A stretch of DNA of 64,000 bases from ZYF759 sp046297455 (GTDB lineage Bacteria > Pseudomonadota > Alphaproteobacteria > Rhizobiales > Rhizobiaceae), in contig JBKBIT010000012.1 in NCBI GenBank assembly GCA_046297455.1, positions 1 through 64,000 on the forward strand, in the 5' to 3' direction. Position numbers and translations under genes: made by a program. The notes under the pieces are model-generated. The model saw only the letters and a list, made by a program, of their open reading frames with translations, ran no database searches and was not told the DNA's origin. Below are positions 35,158 to 43,417 of this stretch, one piece after another; positions within the stretch are counted from its first letter, which is position 1; each line of letters begins with the position of its first letter.

Positions 35158-36612
35158 TCAGGCTGCCTTGGGCGAGAAGATCGCGCGCTGCGGGTCGACG
35201 TCGTAGAGCGCGACGAAACGCGCGGCGTCGGTGGCGAGTTGGCCTATCGAATCGAGAATGAAGTCCACTTTCTCGTCGCTGAGCAGGACGCTGAGATTGA
35301 AACGCACGAAACCCGGCTTCTCCGTTTCGCGTCCCTCGGCGATCGCGGTCCGTATCGCGTCCGAACGGGCTGGATCGATGTCCAGCAGACGGTGGACGTA
35401 GGGGCCCGCGCAGGCGCACCCGCCCCGCGCCTGGATGCCAAAGCGGTCGCTCAGCATCCGGGTCACGAGCTGGTGGTGCACGAAGCCGTCGCGCCCGTCA
35501 CGCAATCGGATCGAGAAGATGGGCAGGCGCGGGGCTTCGACATGGCCGAGCAGCTCGACATTGTCCATCGACGCAAGCCGCTGCATGGCATGGCGGGCAA
35601 GGTGTGCGTTGCGCATGGCCATCGGCCCGGCGCCGATGGCATCCTTGACCAGGAAGGCAAGTGCCGCACGCACGTCGCCGACGACGTTGGGCGTGCCGGC
35701 CTCCTCGCGCGCCTCGAGGCTTGTGCTGTAGTCGTGCCCCCAGGGCGAGACGAAGCTGACCGTCCCTCCGCCGGCCCAGGTCGGCCGTTCCGAGACCACC
35801 ACGTCGCGCCGCACGATCAGGATGCCCGACGCGCCCGGCCCACCGATGAATTTGTGCGGCGAGACCACCGCGGCGTCGATACCGCACGACATGTCGATCG
35901 GGACATAGGGGCCGGCGCCCGCGAAGTCCCAGACCATTAATGCGCCCGATGCCTTCACGAGGCGGGTGACGGCGCCGATGTCGGCGAGGATTCCCGTCAC
36001 GTTGGAGGCAGCGGAGAAAGAACAGACCGTCAGGCCCGGCGCACGCGGATCGTTAAGGGCAGACTGGAGGCGCACGAGGTCCGGTCCGCCCTCTGCGGCC
36101 TCCGGAATCTCCACGATCTCGGCGCCGGATTCCCGCCAGGGCAGTATGTTCGAGTGATGCTCGTAGGGGCCAACGATGACGCGCGCCGGCGCACCATCCG
36201 CGCCCCGCCGCGTGACGCCGAGCAGGTGAACCAGACGGTTGATCCCGGCAGTCGCGCCGCTGCCGGCGAAGATCACCGCATGTTCGGGGCCCGCCCGGCA
36301 GCATCCGGCGATCGCGGCCCTCGCCTCGCGTCGCAGCCGGGTCATGAAGCCGCCGCAGTAGGACGCCTCGGTATGGCTGTTGGCATAATAGGGCAGCACC
36401 TGTTCGAGCACGAAGCTCTCGATCTGCCGCAGCGCCCGTCCCGAGGCGACGTAGTCGGCATAGACGAGTCGCTTGGGCCCGAACGGGCCGTCGATGCTGG
36501 CATCGTCGCCGATCAGGCCGCCCCGCAGGGCAGCGAACACGTCACCGCATTCCAGGTCGGTCCGAAAGGTTTCGAGGAGACTTGCATTCAGATTACGCGG
36601 TCGATCCAGCAC
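35158..36612 (-). CDS. PLP-dependent class-V aminotransferase (cysteine desulfurase/selenocysteine lyase-like)
   Basis: 484 residues from a GTG at 36612 with AGGGA seven bases upstream; the frame is open to 36708, but that end runs into the divergent regulator. Residues visible are the Schiff-base Lys in SPHKFIGGPG, the His of YEHHSNILPW, and a Cys-containing loop ARGGCACAGPY comparable to the catalytic Cys loop of SufS-like enzymes. SufS proteins are about 410 residues, so this is a longer relative. It may release sulfur or an amino group from an amino acid. It is divergent from an Lrp regulator whose start carries a perfect dyad. Confidence 0.85.
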   Translation of the reverse strand: MLDRPRNLNASLLETFRTDLECGDVFAALRGGLIGDDASIDGPFGPKRLVYADYVASGRALRQIESFVLEQVLPYYANSHTEASYCGGFMTRLRREARAAIAGCCRAGPEHAVIFAGSGATAGINRLVHLLGVTRRGADGAPARVIVGPYEHHSNILPWRESGAEIVEIPEAAEGGPDLVRLQSALNDPRAPGLTVCSFSAASNVTGILADIGAVTRLVKASGALMVWDFAGAGPYVPIDMSCGIDAAVVSPHKFIGGPGASGILIVRRDVVVSERPTWAGGGTVSFVSPWGHDYSTSLEAREEAGTPNVVGDVRAALAFLVKDAIGAGPMAMRNAHLARHAMQRLASMDNVELLGHVEAPRLPIFSIRLRDGRDGFVHHQLVTRMLSDRFGIQARGGCACAGPYVHRLLDIDPARSDAIRTAIAEGRETEKPGFVRFNLSVLLSDEKVDFILDSIGQLATDAARFVALYDVDPQRAIFSPKAA

Positions 36613-36700
36613 GGCGATTTCCCTGTCGAGGTGTCGCCCGATGATACTATGCGTCTCGCCGAGAAAACTTCGCTTGATTTGACATCCATCGCCCCTATTA

Positions 36701-36716
36701 TCGTTCAAATGAACGA
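36701..36716. promoter_or_regulatory. Perfect dyad over the Lrp start codon (candidate operator)
   Basis: TCGTTC (36701-36706), AAAT, GAACGA (36711-36716): a perfect 6-base inverted repeat centred on the ATG at 36709 of the regulator, between two divergent genes. Lrp/AsnC proteins bind such dyads and commonly control themselves and the divergent gene. Confidence 0.5.
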
Positions 36717-37194
36717 AGATCGGCCAAAAATCGATGTGATTGATCGATGCATTCTATATTCGCTGCAGCAGGACGCATCGCTGTCACAGCGCGAGCTGGC
36801 CGAACGCGTGGGTCTTTCGCAGAACGCCTGCTGGCGCAGGGTCCAGCGGCTGCGTGCCGAGGGAATCCTCGGCCGGTCGGAGGCGCAGGTCGACCTTCAA
36901 GCCCTGGGGCTCGATCTGGTCGTGTTCGTGATGGTGCGCACGAGGCACCACTCCGTCGACTGGTCCGAGCGGTTTCGCGCCCATGTCGAGCGGCTGCCCG
37001 AAGTGACGGGCTTCTACCGGATCGGCGGAGACTGGGACTACCTGATCAAGGTGGTAACGCGTGGCATGCAGGGCTACGACGCCTTCTACAAGAAGCTGAC
37101 CATCGATTTCGACCTGGCAACCGTGACCGGCTTTTTCTCCATGGAAGCGATCATCGACGAACGGCCTGTCGACCTCTTGCGCATGGGCAGGTGA
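36709..37194 (+). CDS. Lrp/AsnC-family regulator (divergent from PLP enzyme)
   Basis: 161 residues. HTH at about 22-50 (LSQRELAERVGLSQNACWRRVQRL) and a C-terminal RAM/AsnC effector domain with VTGFYRIGGDWDYLIKVV. It would bind an amino acid and control the divergent PLP gene and itself. A dyad spans its start codon. Start chosen as the ATG at 36709; the longer frame upstream overlaps the neighbour on the other strand. Confidence 0.92.
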   Translation: MNEDRPKIDVIDRCILYSLQQDASLSQRELAERVGLSQNACWRRVQRLRAEGILGRSEAQVDLQALGLDLVVFVMVRTRHHSVDWSERFRAHVERLPEVTGFYRIGGDWDYLIKVVTRGMQGYDAFYKKLTIDFDLATVTGFFSMEAIIDERPVDLLRMGR

Positions 37195-37500
37195 GTGCCC
37201 GGGGCGGCGCCGGCAACGTCCGCATTGCGACCAGGGATGGCAGCCAGGCCTGTCTGTTGGGTTGCCGTTTCGGAAGCGCTTCACCTCGACACGCCGAATA
37301 GAGAACAGCCCCTGGGTATTCCAACCCGGGTTTCCTCATCGGAGGCTGAACCGGACGGGCGCCGTGATGCTCCTGTTCACTCCGGCAGGCGCTGCCCTGC
37401 CGCACGTTGCTGATCTGCAACGATGACTGCGTGTGTCGGTCGACCACCATGACACGGTGCGCCAGCCAAGGCGTCTCTGCAAAAGTTTCCCAGACCTGCC
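37195..37500. other. Gap between two convergent Lrp genes, no gene seen
   Basis: 306 bases. Open frames here are short and without family resemblance. It contains small GC-rich inverted repeats (for example GGCAG/CTGCC near 37384) that may end transcription from either side, but no T-run. Confidence 0.5.
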
Positions 37501-37923
37501 TCAGCGATCCACCTTTGTCGCCAGGATCACCGAGGTTTGAGTCCGTTCCACCCCTTCGAGATTGCCGATGTCGTCGATCACCCGGTCCAGCGCTTCGACA
37601 GAGGCCGTGGCGACAATGGCGATCAAGTCCACCTCCCCGCTGACGGAATGAAGCATGCGCACCTCGTGCATAGCCGAAAGTTCGGCGATGGTTCGTGCCG
37701 CCGATTTCGGCTTCATCGTAATCAGCACGTGCCCCTTGATCAGCGCCTTCTCCGCCGCAGCGCCGCGCCGCAACGTATAGCCGGCAATGATCCCCCCTCG
37801 TTCCAGGCGTTCGATGCGGGCCTGGATCGTGGTGCGCGACACGTTCAACCTGCGGGCCAGTTCGGCGATCGGCGTGCGCGCGTTCTCCGCCAGCAGGGCG
37901 AGGAGTTCTTCATCCTTCGTCAT
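37501..37923 (-). CDS. Lrp/AsnC-family regulator (divergent from lysine-dehydrogenase-like gene)
   Basis: 140 residues from the ATG at 37923. HTH AELARRLNVSRTTIQARIERLE (about 19-40) and an AsnC effector domain with LHSVSGEVDLIAIV. It is a compact Lrp regulator, shorter than E. coli Lrp (164), and not closely similar to the other Lrp in this window. Divergent from an amino-acid dehydrogenase with a dyad in between, so it probably controls lysine (or related) catabolism and itself. Confidence 0.92.
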   Translation of the reverse strand: MTKDEELLALLAENARTPIAELARRLNVSRTTIQARIERLERGGIIAGYTLRRGAAAEKALIKGHVLITMKPKSAARTIAELSAMHEVRMLHSVSGEVDLIAIVATASVEALDRVIDDIGNLEGVERTQTSVILATKVDR

Positions 37924-37979
37924 ATATGCATTCCGTCCAGACAGCTTGTCGAACTGTAACATCTTATACGTCGGAATAG

Positions 37980-37996
37980 TCAAACTGACGGTTTGA
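37980..37996. promoter_or_regulatory. Dyad in the Lrp/dehydrogenase intergenic region (candidate operator)
   Basis: TCAAAC (37980-37985), 5-base spacer, GTTTGA (37991-37996): a perfect 6-base inverted repeat in the 131-base divergent region, 59 bases before the dehydrogenase start. Size and place fit an Lrp-type site. Confidence 0.5.
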
Positions 37997-38054
37997 AACG
38001 CAAAGCCCGACATGGCCTGATGCATCCGATTCCAAACGAAACGGGTGCATTTCC

Positions 38055-39155
38055 ATGAAAAAGATCGTTGTCATCGGCGCAGGCAACATTGGCTCGACCA
38101 TCGCAACCATGCTTGCCACTGCGGGAGGCTACGAGGTTGTCGTCGGCGATCGTGACGCGGGGCGTTTCGCAATGATCGAGCCACATCCCGCCGTGAGCAC
38201 GCGGACGGTGGACATTGCCAACAAGGCCGAACTGGCCTCGTTGCTGGAGGGCTGCTTTGCTGTCCTGAGCGCGGCGCCGTTCCATTTGACGACCCTCACT
38301 GGTGACACCGCGGCGGCGTTGGGTGTCCACTATCTCGACCTGACCGAAGACGTTGCGTCGACGCGGCATATCAAGGCGCTGGCGGCAGAAGCGACGTCGG
38401 CCTTCATTCCGCAGTGTGGGCTTGCCCCGGGCTACATCTCCATTCTCGCCAACGACCTGGCCCGCCGCTTCGACACCCTCGAGACGGTGCGCCTGCGTGT
38501 CGGCGCGCTTCCCCAGTACCCCTCCAATGCGCTGAACTACAATCTGACCTGGAGCACCGACGGCGTCATCAACGAGTACATCGAGCCTTGTGAAGCGGTA
38601 GTGGAAGGCAAGCTGACCAGAGTTCCCGCCATGGAAGAGCGCGAGGAGTTCTCGCTGGACGGCGTGACCTACGAAGCCTTCAACACGTCGGGGGGACTCG
38701 GGACGTTGTGCGAGACGTATGAGGGCCGTGTTCGCACACTGAACTACAAGACCATTCGCTATCCCGGCCATGCATCGATCATGAAGGCGTTGCTGAACGA
38801 TCTGAACCTGCGCAACCGGCGCGACACTTTGAAGGACATACTCGAACAGTCGCTGCCCTCGACCAGCCAGGACGTCGTGGTCGTGTTCGTCACCGTGAGC
38901 GGCTACAAGAATGGTCGTCTCGTGCAGGAAACCCACGCGCAGAAGATCTATAGCGCCGTCATTGGCGGCCGGCTCTACAGCGCCATCCAGATCACCACGG
39001 CGGCAGGCATCTGCACCGTTCTGGACATGCTTGCGGATGGGGTCCTGCCGCAATCGGGCTTCGTGCGCCAGGAAGACATCGTGCTGGCGGATTTCCTCGA
39101 GAACCGCTTCGGTCGCCACTATGCCGGCGGTCAGGCTGCATCAAGGGCGGCCTGA
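38055..39155 (+). CDS. Saccharopine-dehydrogenase-family protein, probable L-lysine 6-dehydrogenase
   Basis: 366 residues. N-terminal NAD site KKIVVIGAGNIGSTIATML. Family segments PQCGLAPGYISIL, YNLTWSTDGVINEYI, YEAFNTSGGLGTL and LNYKTIRYPGH resemble bacterial lysine 6-dehydrogenase, which deaminates the lysine epsilon-amino group to give piperideine-6-carboxylate. A saccharopine dehydrogenase-like reaction is the alternative; the length fits the lysine enzyme. Controlled, by position, by the divergent Lrp. Confidence 0.8.
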   Translation: MKKIVVIGAGNIGSTIATMLATAGGYEVVVGDRDAGRFAMIEPHPAVSTRTVDIANKAELASLLEGCFAVLSAAPFHLTTLTGDTAAALGVHYLDLTEDVASTRHIKALAAEATSAFIPQCGLAPGYISILANDLARRFDTLETVRLRVGALPQYPSNALNYNLTWSTDGVINEYIEPCEAVVEGKLTRVPAMEEREEFSLDGVTYEAFNTSGGLGTLCETYEGRVRTLNYKTIRYPGHASIMKALLNDLNLRNRRDTLKDILEQSLPSTSQDVVVVFVTVSGYKNGRLVQETHAQKIYSAVIGGRLYSAIQITTAAGICTVLDMLADGVLPQSGFVRQEDIVLADFLENRFGRHYAGGQAASRAA

Positions 39156-39165
39156 ACGACATCGA

Positions 39166-39195
39166 CGCGGGCCGCTCGTATCCAGGCGGCCTGCG
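39166..39195. terminator. GC-rich hairpin between convergent genes
   Basis: CGCGGGCCGC (39166-39175) pairs with GCGGCCTGCG (39186-39195) with one G-T wobble and a 10-base loop, in the 70-base gap between the dehydrogenase and GntR stops. No T-run on either strand, so it is a weak terminator candidate. Confidence 0.35.
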
Positions 39196-39225
39196 CCCCG
39201 GTTTGGTGCATAGCGCAGCGCGCTG

Positions 39226-40002
39226 TCAGTCGACGTCGTCCTGTGACGCACGGCGCAGATGCCGGCCCAGCAGCGCCGAGGCGAAGGCGAAGTCGCCGCG
39301 CCCGATTTCATCGAGAATTGCCAGATGATCGGCGCATGCTTCGCGCGGGCGCCGTTCGCTGATGTGGGAAAAGTCGCTCAGTTCCGTCATGCGCCTTAGG
39401 CTGTTCTGGCGGCGAACGCTCTGGATGAGAAAGCGATTTCCCGACCATGCGACGATTGTCTCGTGAAAACTGGCGTTGGCGTTGAACCAGTCTGATCGCT
39501 CGATGTTGCTGATCGGGCGGGCTGCAATGTCGGCCTGCTCGTTTTTCAGAGTCGCCAACTGGGCCGGATCGGGCCGATTTCCGGGAACGAGCAATGCACC
39601 GCACTCCACGATGAGTCGGAATTCGTAGCTTTCGTCGACCGCGCGGTCGGTGACGAGACATTCGGCAAATTGCCATCCATGGCCGCGTCGCCGATCCACC
39701 AATCCTTCGGCAGACAGTCTCATCAAGGTTCTGCGCACCGCGCCGCGTGTCGTGGAGAACCGCTCGACCAGTTCCGTCTCCGAAACCTCTTCACCGATCT
39801 CGCCACTTGCGCGTGCGGCCATGATCCCGTCGTACAGCGTTTCCAGATCCGACGCGGGTATTGCGTCCTTGATGCGGTCTTCAGGATCGAGAGGACGGGC
39901 CAGAATGAAACCACGGTTCTCGACGCTGGACAGCAGGCCGCGTCGCTCGAACGATTGCAGCGCCTGGCGTACCGGAGTTCGTGAAACCTCAAAAGCCGAC
40001 AC
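39226..40002 (-). CDS. GntR/FCD-family regulator with a truncated first winged helix
   Basis: 258 residues. It opens with the second half of a GntR wing-HTH (FEVSRTPVRQALQSFERRGL) and then carries a second, fuller HTH (SETELVERFSTTRGAVRRTLMRLSAEGLV, about 74-102) before an FCD-type helical effector domain with the metal-binding His pattern (NANASFHETIV...). The GTG start at 40002 has AAAGGG seven bases before it, and the upstream frame is stopped 33 bases earlier, so the first domain truly lacks its first helix as annotated. It is divergent from the DUF3830/ABC operon and probably represses it. Confidence 0.85.
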   Translation of the reverse strand: MSAFEVSRTPVRQALQSFERRGLLSSVENRGFILARPLDPEDRIKDAIPASDLETLYDGIMAARASGEIGEEVSETELVERFSTTRGAVRRTLMRLSAEGLVDRRRGHGWQFAECLVTDRAVDESYEFRLIVECGALLVPGNRPDPAQLATLKNEQADIAARPISNIERSDWFNANASFHETIVAWSGNRFLIQSVRRQNSLRRMTELSDFSHISERRPREACADHLAILDEIGRGDFAFASALLGRHLRRASQDDVD

Positions 40003-40112
40003 CAGCCAGCCCTTTCGATAAATTCTCTTTATGGCCTACATTGGGTTTTACGATTTGACGGCTGTCGGACCCGGGCGCAGGATCACGGCTACTGATCGAA
40101 AAGGGAACTTTC

Positions 40113-40589
40113 ATGACCGACCGGAAGCTGTATCTGACCTTTGTGGAAGCGGGCGTCACGGGCATTCTCACGCCCTATTGGGACACCGCGCCGAAGACGG
40201 CGGAGGCCATCTGGGGAGCACTGGAGACCCCGATGCGCGTGACCGCGAGCCACGCCATCTTTTCAGGCCCTGAAATCATGATGGGCCTGCCCGAGAGCCA
40301 CCGGAACTTCGACGGTGCCAACCTGCCGCCGGAAAACCAGACCGTGCTGCCGCAGCCCGGTGACATGCTCTGGTTCTTCCAGCCGAAGAACTTCTTCAAG
40401 ATCGATCCCGACGAGTTCTGGGAGATCGGCATGTTCTACGGTGAGGGCGGGCGCACCTTCGGCCCTACCGGCTGGATCCCCGTGACCTATTTTGCACGCA
40501 TGACCGAGGGCCTCGACGCCATCGCCGAGCAGTGCCGGCTGATCCGCAAGGAAGGCATCAAGACGATTGAATTGGGCAGAGTGAGCTGA
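40113..40589 (+). CDS. DUF3830 (cyclophilin-like fold) family protein
   Basis: 158 residues, typical of this family, with SGPEIMMGLPESHRNFDG and ENQTVLPQPGDMLWFF as the recognisable core. No signal peptide, so cytosolic. Function is unknown; the family is related in fold to cyclophilins without isomerase residues. It is the first gene of an operon with an ABC importer and LysR, so it may act on or bind the imported compound. AAGGGA precedes the ATG. Confidence 0.72.
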   Translation: MTDRKLYLTFVEAGVTGILTPYWDTAPKTAEAIWGALETPMRVTASHAIFSGPEIMMGLPESHRNFDGANLPPENQTVLPQPGDMLWFFQPKNFFKIDPDEFWEIGMFYGEGGRTFGPTGWIPVTYFARMTEGLDAIAEQCRLIRKEGIKTIELGRVS

Positions 40590-40606
40590 CGACAAACGAC
40601 ATCTGC

Positions 40607-40639
40607 CGGGGGTTGCGCCACCGCCCATGGCGTCCCCCG
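40607..40639 (+). promoter_or_regulatory. Stem-loop between DUF3830 and binding-protein genes
   Basis: CGGGGG (40607-40612) pairs with CCCCCG (40634-40639) and CGCCA (40616-40620) with TGGCG (40628-40632). It sits 18 bases after the DUF3830 stop and 29 before the binding-protein start. No T-run; may set transcript levels or a processing point. Confidence 0.5.
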
Positions 40640-40668
40640 ACAAAACCGACAACTCAGGGAGACTTGCC

Positions 40669-41694
40669 ATGACCCGTTCGCTTCTTCTCTCCTTCTCCGC
40701 GATCCTGGCGGCCGGCACGGCCGCCAACGCGCAGACGATCACAATCAACAGCTTCGGCGGCGCCTATGAAGAGGCACACCGCAAGTGCATCATCGAGCCC
40801 TTCGAGCAGGCCACCGGCGCTTCGGTGCAGATCGTGACCGCCTATTCGGCCGACGGCTTCGCCCAGCTGCGCGCCCAGCGCGAGGCGCCCCAGTTCGACG
40901 TCATCCACTTCTCGGGCGGACAGGAAATCATCGCCGCGCAGGAAGGCCTGCTGGTGCCGATCGATCCGGCCAGCCTCAGCAACGCCGGCGACCTGGTCGC
41001 GGCGGCGCGTCCCAATCTGGAAGGCGGCGAAGGTCCCGCCTATTCGATCGTCGCCATGGGCCTGCTCTACAATTCCGACGTGATCGAGACCACCCCCACC
41101 AACTGGGCCGACCTGACCAATCCGGAATGGCACGAGAACCTCGTCCTGACCGACATTTCCAATACCTACGGCATGCAGGGCTTCCTGATGCTCAACCAGG
41201 TTGCCGGCGGTGACCTCAGCAACATCCAGCCGGGCCTCGACCTGGTCGGCCAGATGCTCGATGGCGGCGCCATCGTGGTCTCGACCTCGCCCGAGATCAT
41301 GCAGGAATTCGCCCAGAACGACGCCTGGATCGCTCCCTATTCCTCCGACTACGCCTTCGTTCTTCAGGATGCTGGCCTGCCCATCGGCTTCGTCCAGGGC
41401 GCGGAAGGCACGCCGGGCGTCTACATCACCGCCAACCTCGTCGCCGGTCGCGACAATGAGGAACTGTCGCTGCAACTGATCGACCGCTCGATCTCGCCCG
41501 AGGCGCAGGTTTGCTTCGCCGAGGAGATGAGCTACGCTCCGACCAACGTGCGGGCCGAACTCACGGGCGAAGTGGCCGAGAACACGCCGTTCGGCGAGGA
41601 AGCGCTGTCCGGCCTGATCCGCTTCGATCCGCAGACCGTCGAGGCAGAGCGCTCGAACTGGGTCGATGCCTGGAACCGCACCATCGCGCGCTAG
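40669..41694 (+). CDS. Spermidine/putrescine-type ABC substrate-binding protein
   Basis: 341 residues from the ATG at 40669 (AGGGAGA upstream). Signal peptide MTRSLLLSFSAILAAGTAANA. The mature start QTITINSFGGAYEEAHRKC and the segments FDVIHFSGGQEIIAAQEGLL and PEIMQEFAQNDAWIAPY are typical of the PotD/AfuA-like family (SBP_bac_1/6). Ligand unknown; such proteins bind polyamines, opines, iron or small carboxylates. It feeds the permeases and ATPase that follow. Confidence 0.9.
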   Translation: MTRSLLLSFSAILAAGTAANAQTITINSFGGAYEEAHRKCIIEPFEQATGASVQIVTAYSADGFAQLRAQREAPQFDVIHFSGGQEIIAAQEGLLVPIDPASLSNAGDLVAAARPNLEGGEGPAYSIVAMGLLYNSDVIETTPTNWADLTNPEWHENLVLTDISNTYGMQGFLMLNQVAGGDLSNIQPGLDLVGQMLDGGAIVVSTSPEIMQEFAQNDAWIAPYSSDYAFVLQDAGLPIGFVQGAEGTPGVYITANLVAGRDNEELSLQLIDRSISPEAQVCFAEEMSYAPTNVRAELTGEVAENTPFGEEALSGLIRFDPQTVEAERSNWVDAWNRTIAR

Positions 41695-41702
41695 GCAAAG
41701 GC

Positions 41703-41766
41703 CACGCGTCGCCGACGCGTGATATCCAATATCCCGGGCAGCGGACCACAAGGTGCCGCTGCCCGG
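41703..41766 (+). promoter_or_regulatory. Two strong stem-loops after the binding-protein gene
   Basis: CACGCGTC (41703-41710) pairs with GACGCGTG (41714-41721), 8 bp. CCGGGCAGCGG (41734-41744) pairs with CCGCTGCCCGG (41756-41766), 11 bp. The second loop contains a GTG at 41753 that could otherwise serve as the permease start. As in the other ABC operons here, the hairpins lie right after the binding-protein stop. Confidence 0.6.
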
Positions 41767-41797
41767 CCTGCCCATTCAACAGCCGGGGCTCCTCGTG

Positions 41798-42619
41798 ACC
41801 GATCGTCGGGAAAATCTGATCCTGGTGGCTCCCGGCCTGCTCCTGCTGGCCGTCGCCTTCTTCTGGCCGATCGGCCAGATGCTCATGCTGGCCTTCGAAG
41901 GCCCGGACGGCCCGACACTCGACCATTTCCGCCGTTTTCTGGGCGATGAATTCTACCTTACCGTTCTGTGGCGCACGGTGCGCCTGTCTCTCCTGATCAC
42001 GCTCATCTGCCTGCTGATCGGCTTCCCGCTTGCCTACATCATGGCCCGCGTGGGACCGCGCGCGCGGCTGTGGCTGATCATCATGCTGATCCTGCCGCTG
42101 ATGACGTCGGTGGTGGTTCGCACCTTCGGCTGGATGGTGGTCCTGTCGCGCTCCGGGCTGCTCCCGTCCACGCTGCGCGACATGGGGCTGGTCGGCCGCT
42201 CCTATGCGATCATGCACAGCGAACTGGCAATCGTGATCGGGATGGTCCAGGTCCTTCTGCCCTTCATGGCACTGTCAATCCTCGGCGTCCTGCTACGGCT
42301 CGACATCAGGCTGGAAGAAGCCGCGCGCACGATGGGCTGCAGCTTCCTTTCCTCCATGCGCTCGGTCGTGCTGCCCCTGTCGGCGCCCGGCATCCTCGCC
42401 GGGTCGCTGCTGGTGTTCACCCTGTCGGCGTCCTCCTTCGTCACGCCCAACCTTTTGGGCGGCCCGAGGGTCCAGGTGCTCGCCGCGTCGATCTATCGGC
42501 AGGTCACGCAGACGCTGGACTGGAATTTTGCGGCGGCGCAGGCTGTCATCCTCTTTGCCGGCGTCGCCTTGGTGCTCATCCCCTACATCATGCTGATGCG
42601 AAGGCCCGCCCATGGTTAG
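41798..42619 (+). CDS. PotB-type ABC permease
   Basis: 273 residues from the GTG at 41798; a GTG at 41753 would add 15 residues but is buried in an 11-bp hairpin. About six spans. The coupling loop is RLDIRLEEAARTMGCSFLSSM, the EAA motif of PotB-like permeases. Inner-membrane half-channel with the next gene, which starts inside its last codons (8-base overlap). Confidence 0.9.
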   Translation, partial: TDRRENLILVAPGLLLLAVAFFWPIGQMLMLAFEGPDGPTLDHFRRFLGDEFYLTVLWRTVRLSLLITLICLLIGFPLAYIMARVGPRARLWLIIMLILPLMTSVVVRTFGWMVVLSRSGLLPSTLRDMGLVGRSYAIMHSELAIVIGMVQVLLPFMALSILGVLLRLDIRLEEAARTMGCSFLSSMRSVVLPLSAPGILAGSLLVFTLSASSFVTPNLLGGPRVQVLAASIYRQVTQTLDWNFAAAQAVILFAGVALVLIPYIMLMRRPAHG

Positions 42620-43415
42620 CGCGATCCCCCTTCCCCTGCGCATCGCTGCCTGGGTCTTCGTCGCCTTCTGCGCGCTGCTGCTGATCGGTCCGCTGATCGT
42701 CGTCGTCGGCGTCTCGCTGTCGGAAAGCCGCTTCATCGCTTTCCCGCCCGATGGCCTGAGCCTGCGCTGGTATGCGCAGGTGCTGAGCTCCGACGCCTAT
42801 CTCGCCGCCGGCTGGCTGTCGCTGCAACTGGCGGTGCTCGTGACGGTGTCCGCCACGATCCTCGGCGGCGCGGCGGCGATTGCCATCCACCGCCGCCGCC
42901 TGCCCGCCTCCGAGGCGATGGCAACCTATTTCCTGTCGCCGCTAGTGCTGCCCACGATCATCTACGCGCTCGGCATGCTGATGCTGTGGAGCGCGTTTGT
43001 GGGTCCGGTGTCGCTCTTGACCCTGTGGATCGCGCATTCCGTCATCGCCGTTCCCTATGTGGTGCGCACCACGCTGGCCGTCCTTGCCGATTCCGATCCC
43101 TTCCTCGAGGAAGCCGCTGCAACGATGGGCGCCGGGCGCGTGCAGCGGCTTTGGCTGGTCCTGTTGCCGCAGTGCCTGCCCGGGCTTGCAGCCGGGGCAT
43201 TCTTCGCCTTCAACCTCTCCTTCGACGAGGCGGTCGTGTCGCTCTTTCTGCGCCGGCCGGGGCTGACGACGCTGCCCGTCCACATCTACAACCAGCTCGA
43301 ATTCAGTCCCGATCCCGCCGTCGCGGCCGTGTCGACGATCATGATCGGCCTGACGGTGTTCCTCATCCTCGTCATCGACCGCCTTGTCGGCGTCCAGAAA
43401 GTGGCAAGCAACTAG
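42612..43415 (+). CDS. PotC-type ABC permease
   Basis: 267 residues, six spans. EAA loop DPFLEEAAATMGAGRVQRLW followed by the family segment FNLSFDEAVVSLFL. It overlaps the first permease by 8 bases and ends 2 bases before the ATPase gene. It completes the membrane channel of the importer. Confidence 0.92.
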   Translation: MVSAIPLPLRIAAWVFVAFCALLLIGPLIVVVGVSLSESRFIAFPPDGLSLRWYAQVLSSDAYLAAGWLSLQLAVLVTVSATILGGAAAIAIHRRRLPASEAMATYFLSPLVLPTIIYALGMLMLWSAFVGPVSLLTLWIAHSVIAVPYVVRTTLAVLADSDPFLEEAAATMGAGRVQRLWLVLLPQCLPGLAAGAFFAFNLSFDEAVVSLFLRRPGLTTLPVHIYNQLEFSPDPAVAAVSTIMIGLTVFLILVIDRLVGVQKVASN

Positions 43416-43417
43416 TC

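Noticed and set aside
24678..36612. Genomic island inserted at tRNA-Arg
   Set aside because: The accessory-looking region begins just past the tRNA, but I found no integrase and no repeat of the tRNA 3' end within the window.
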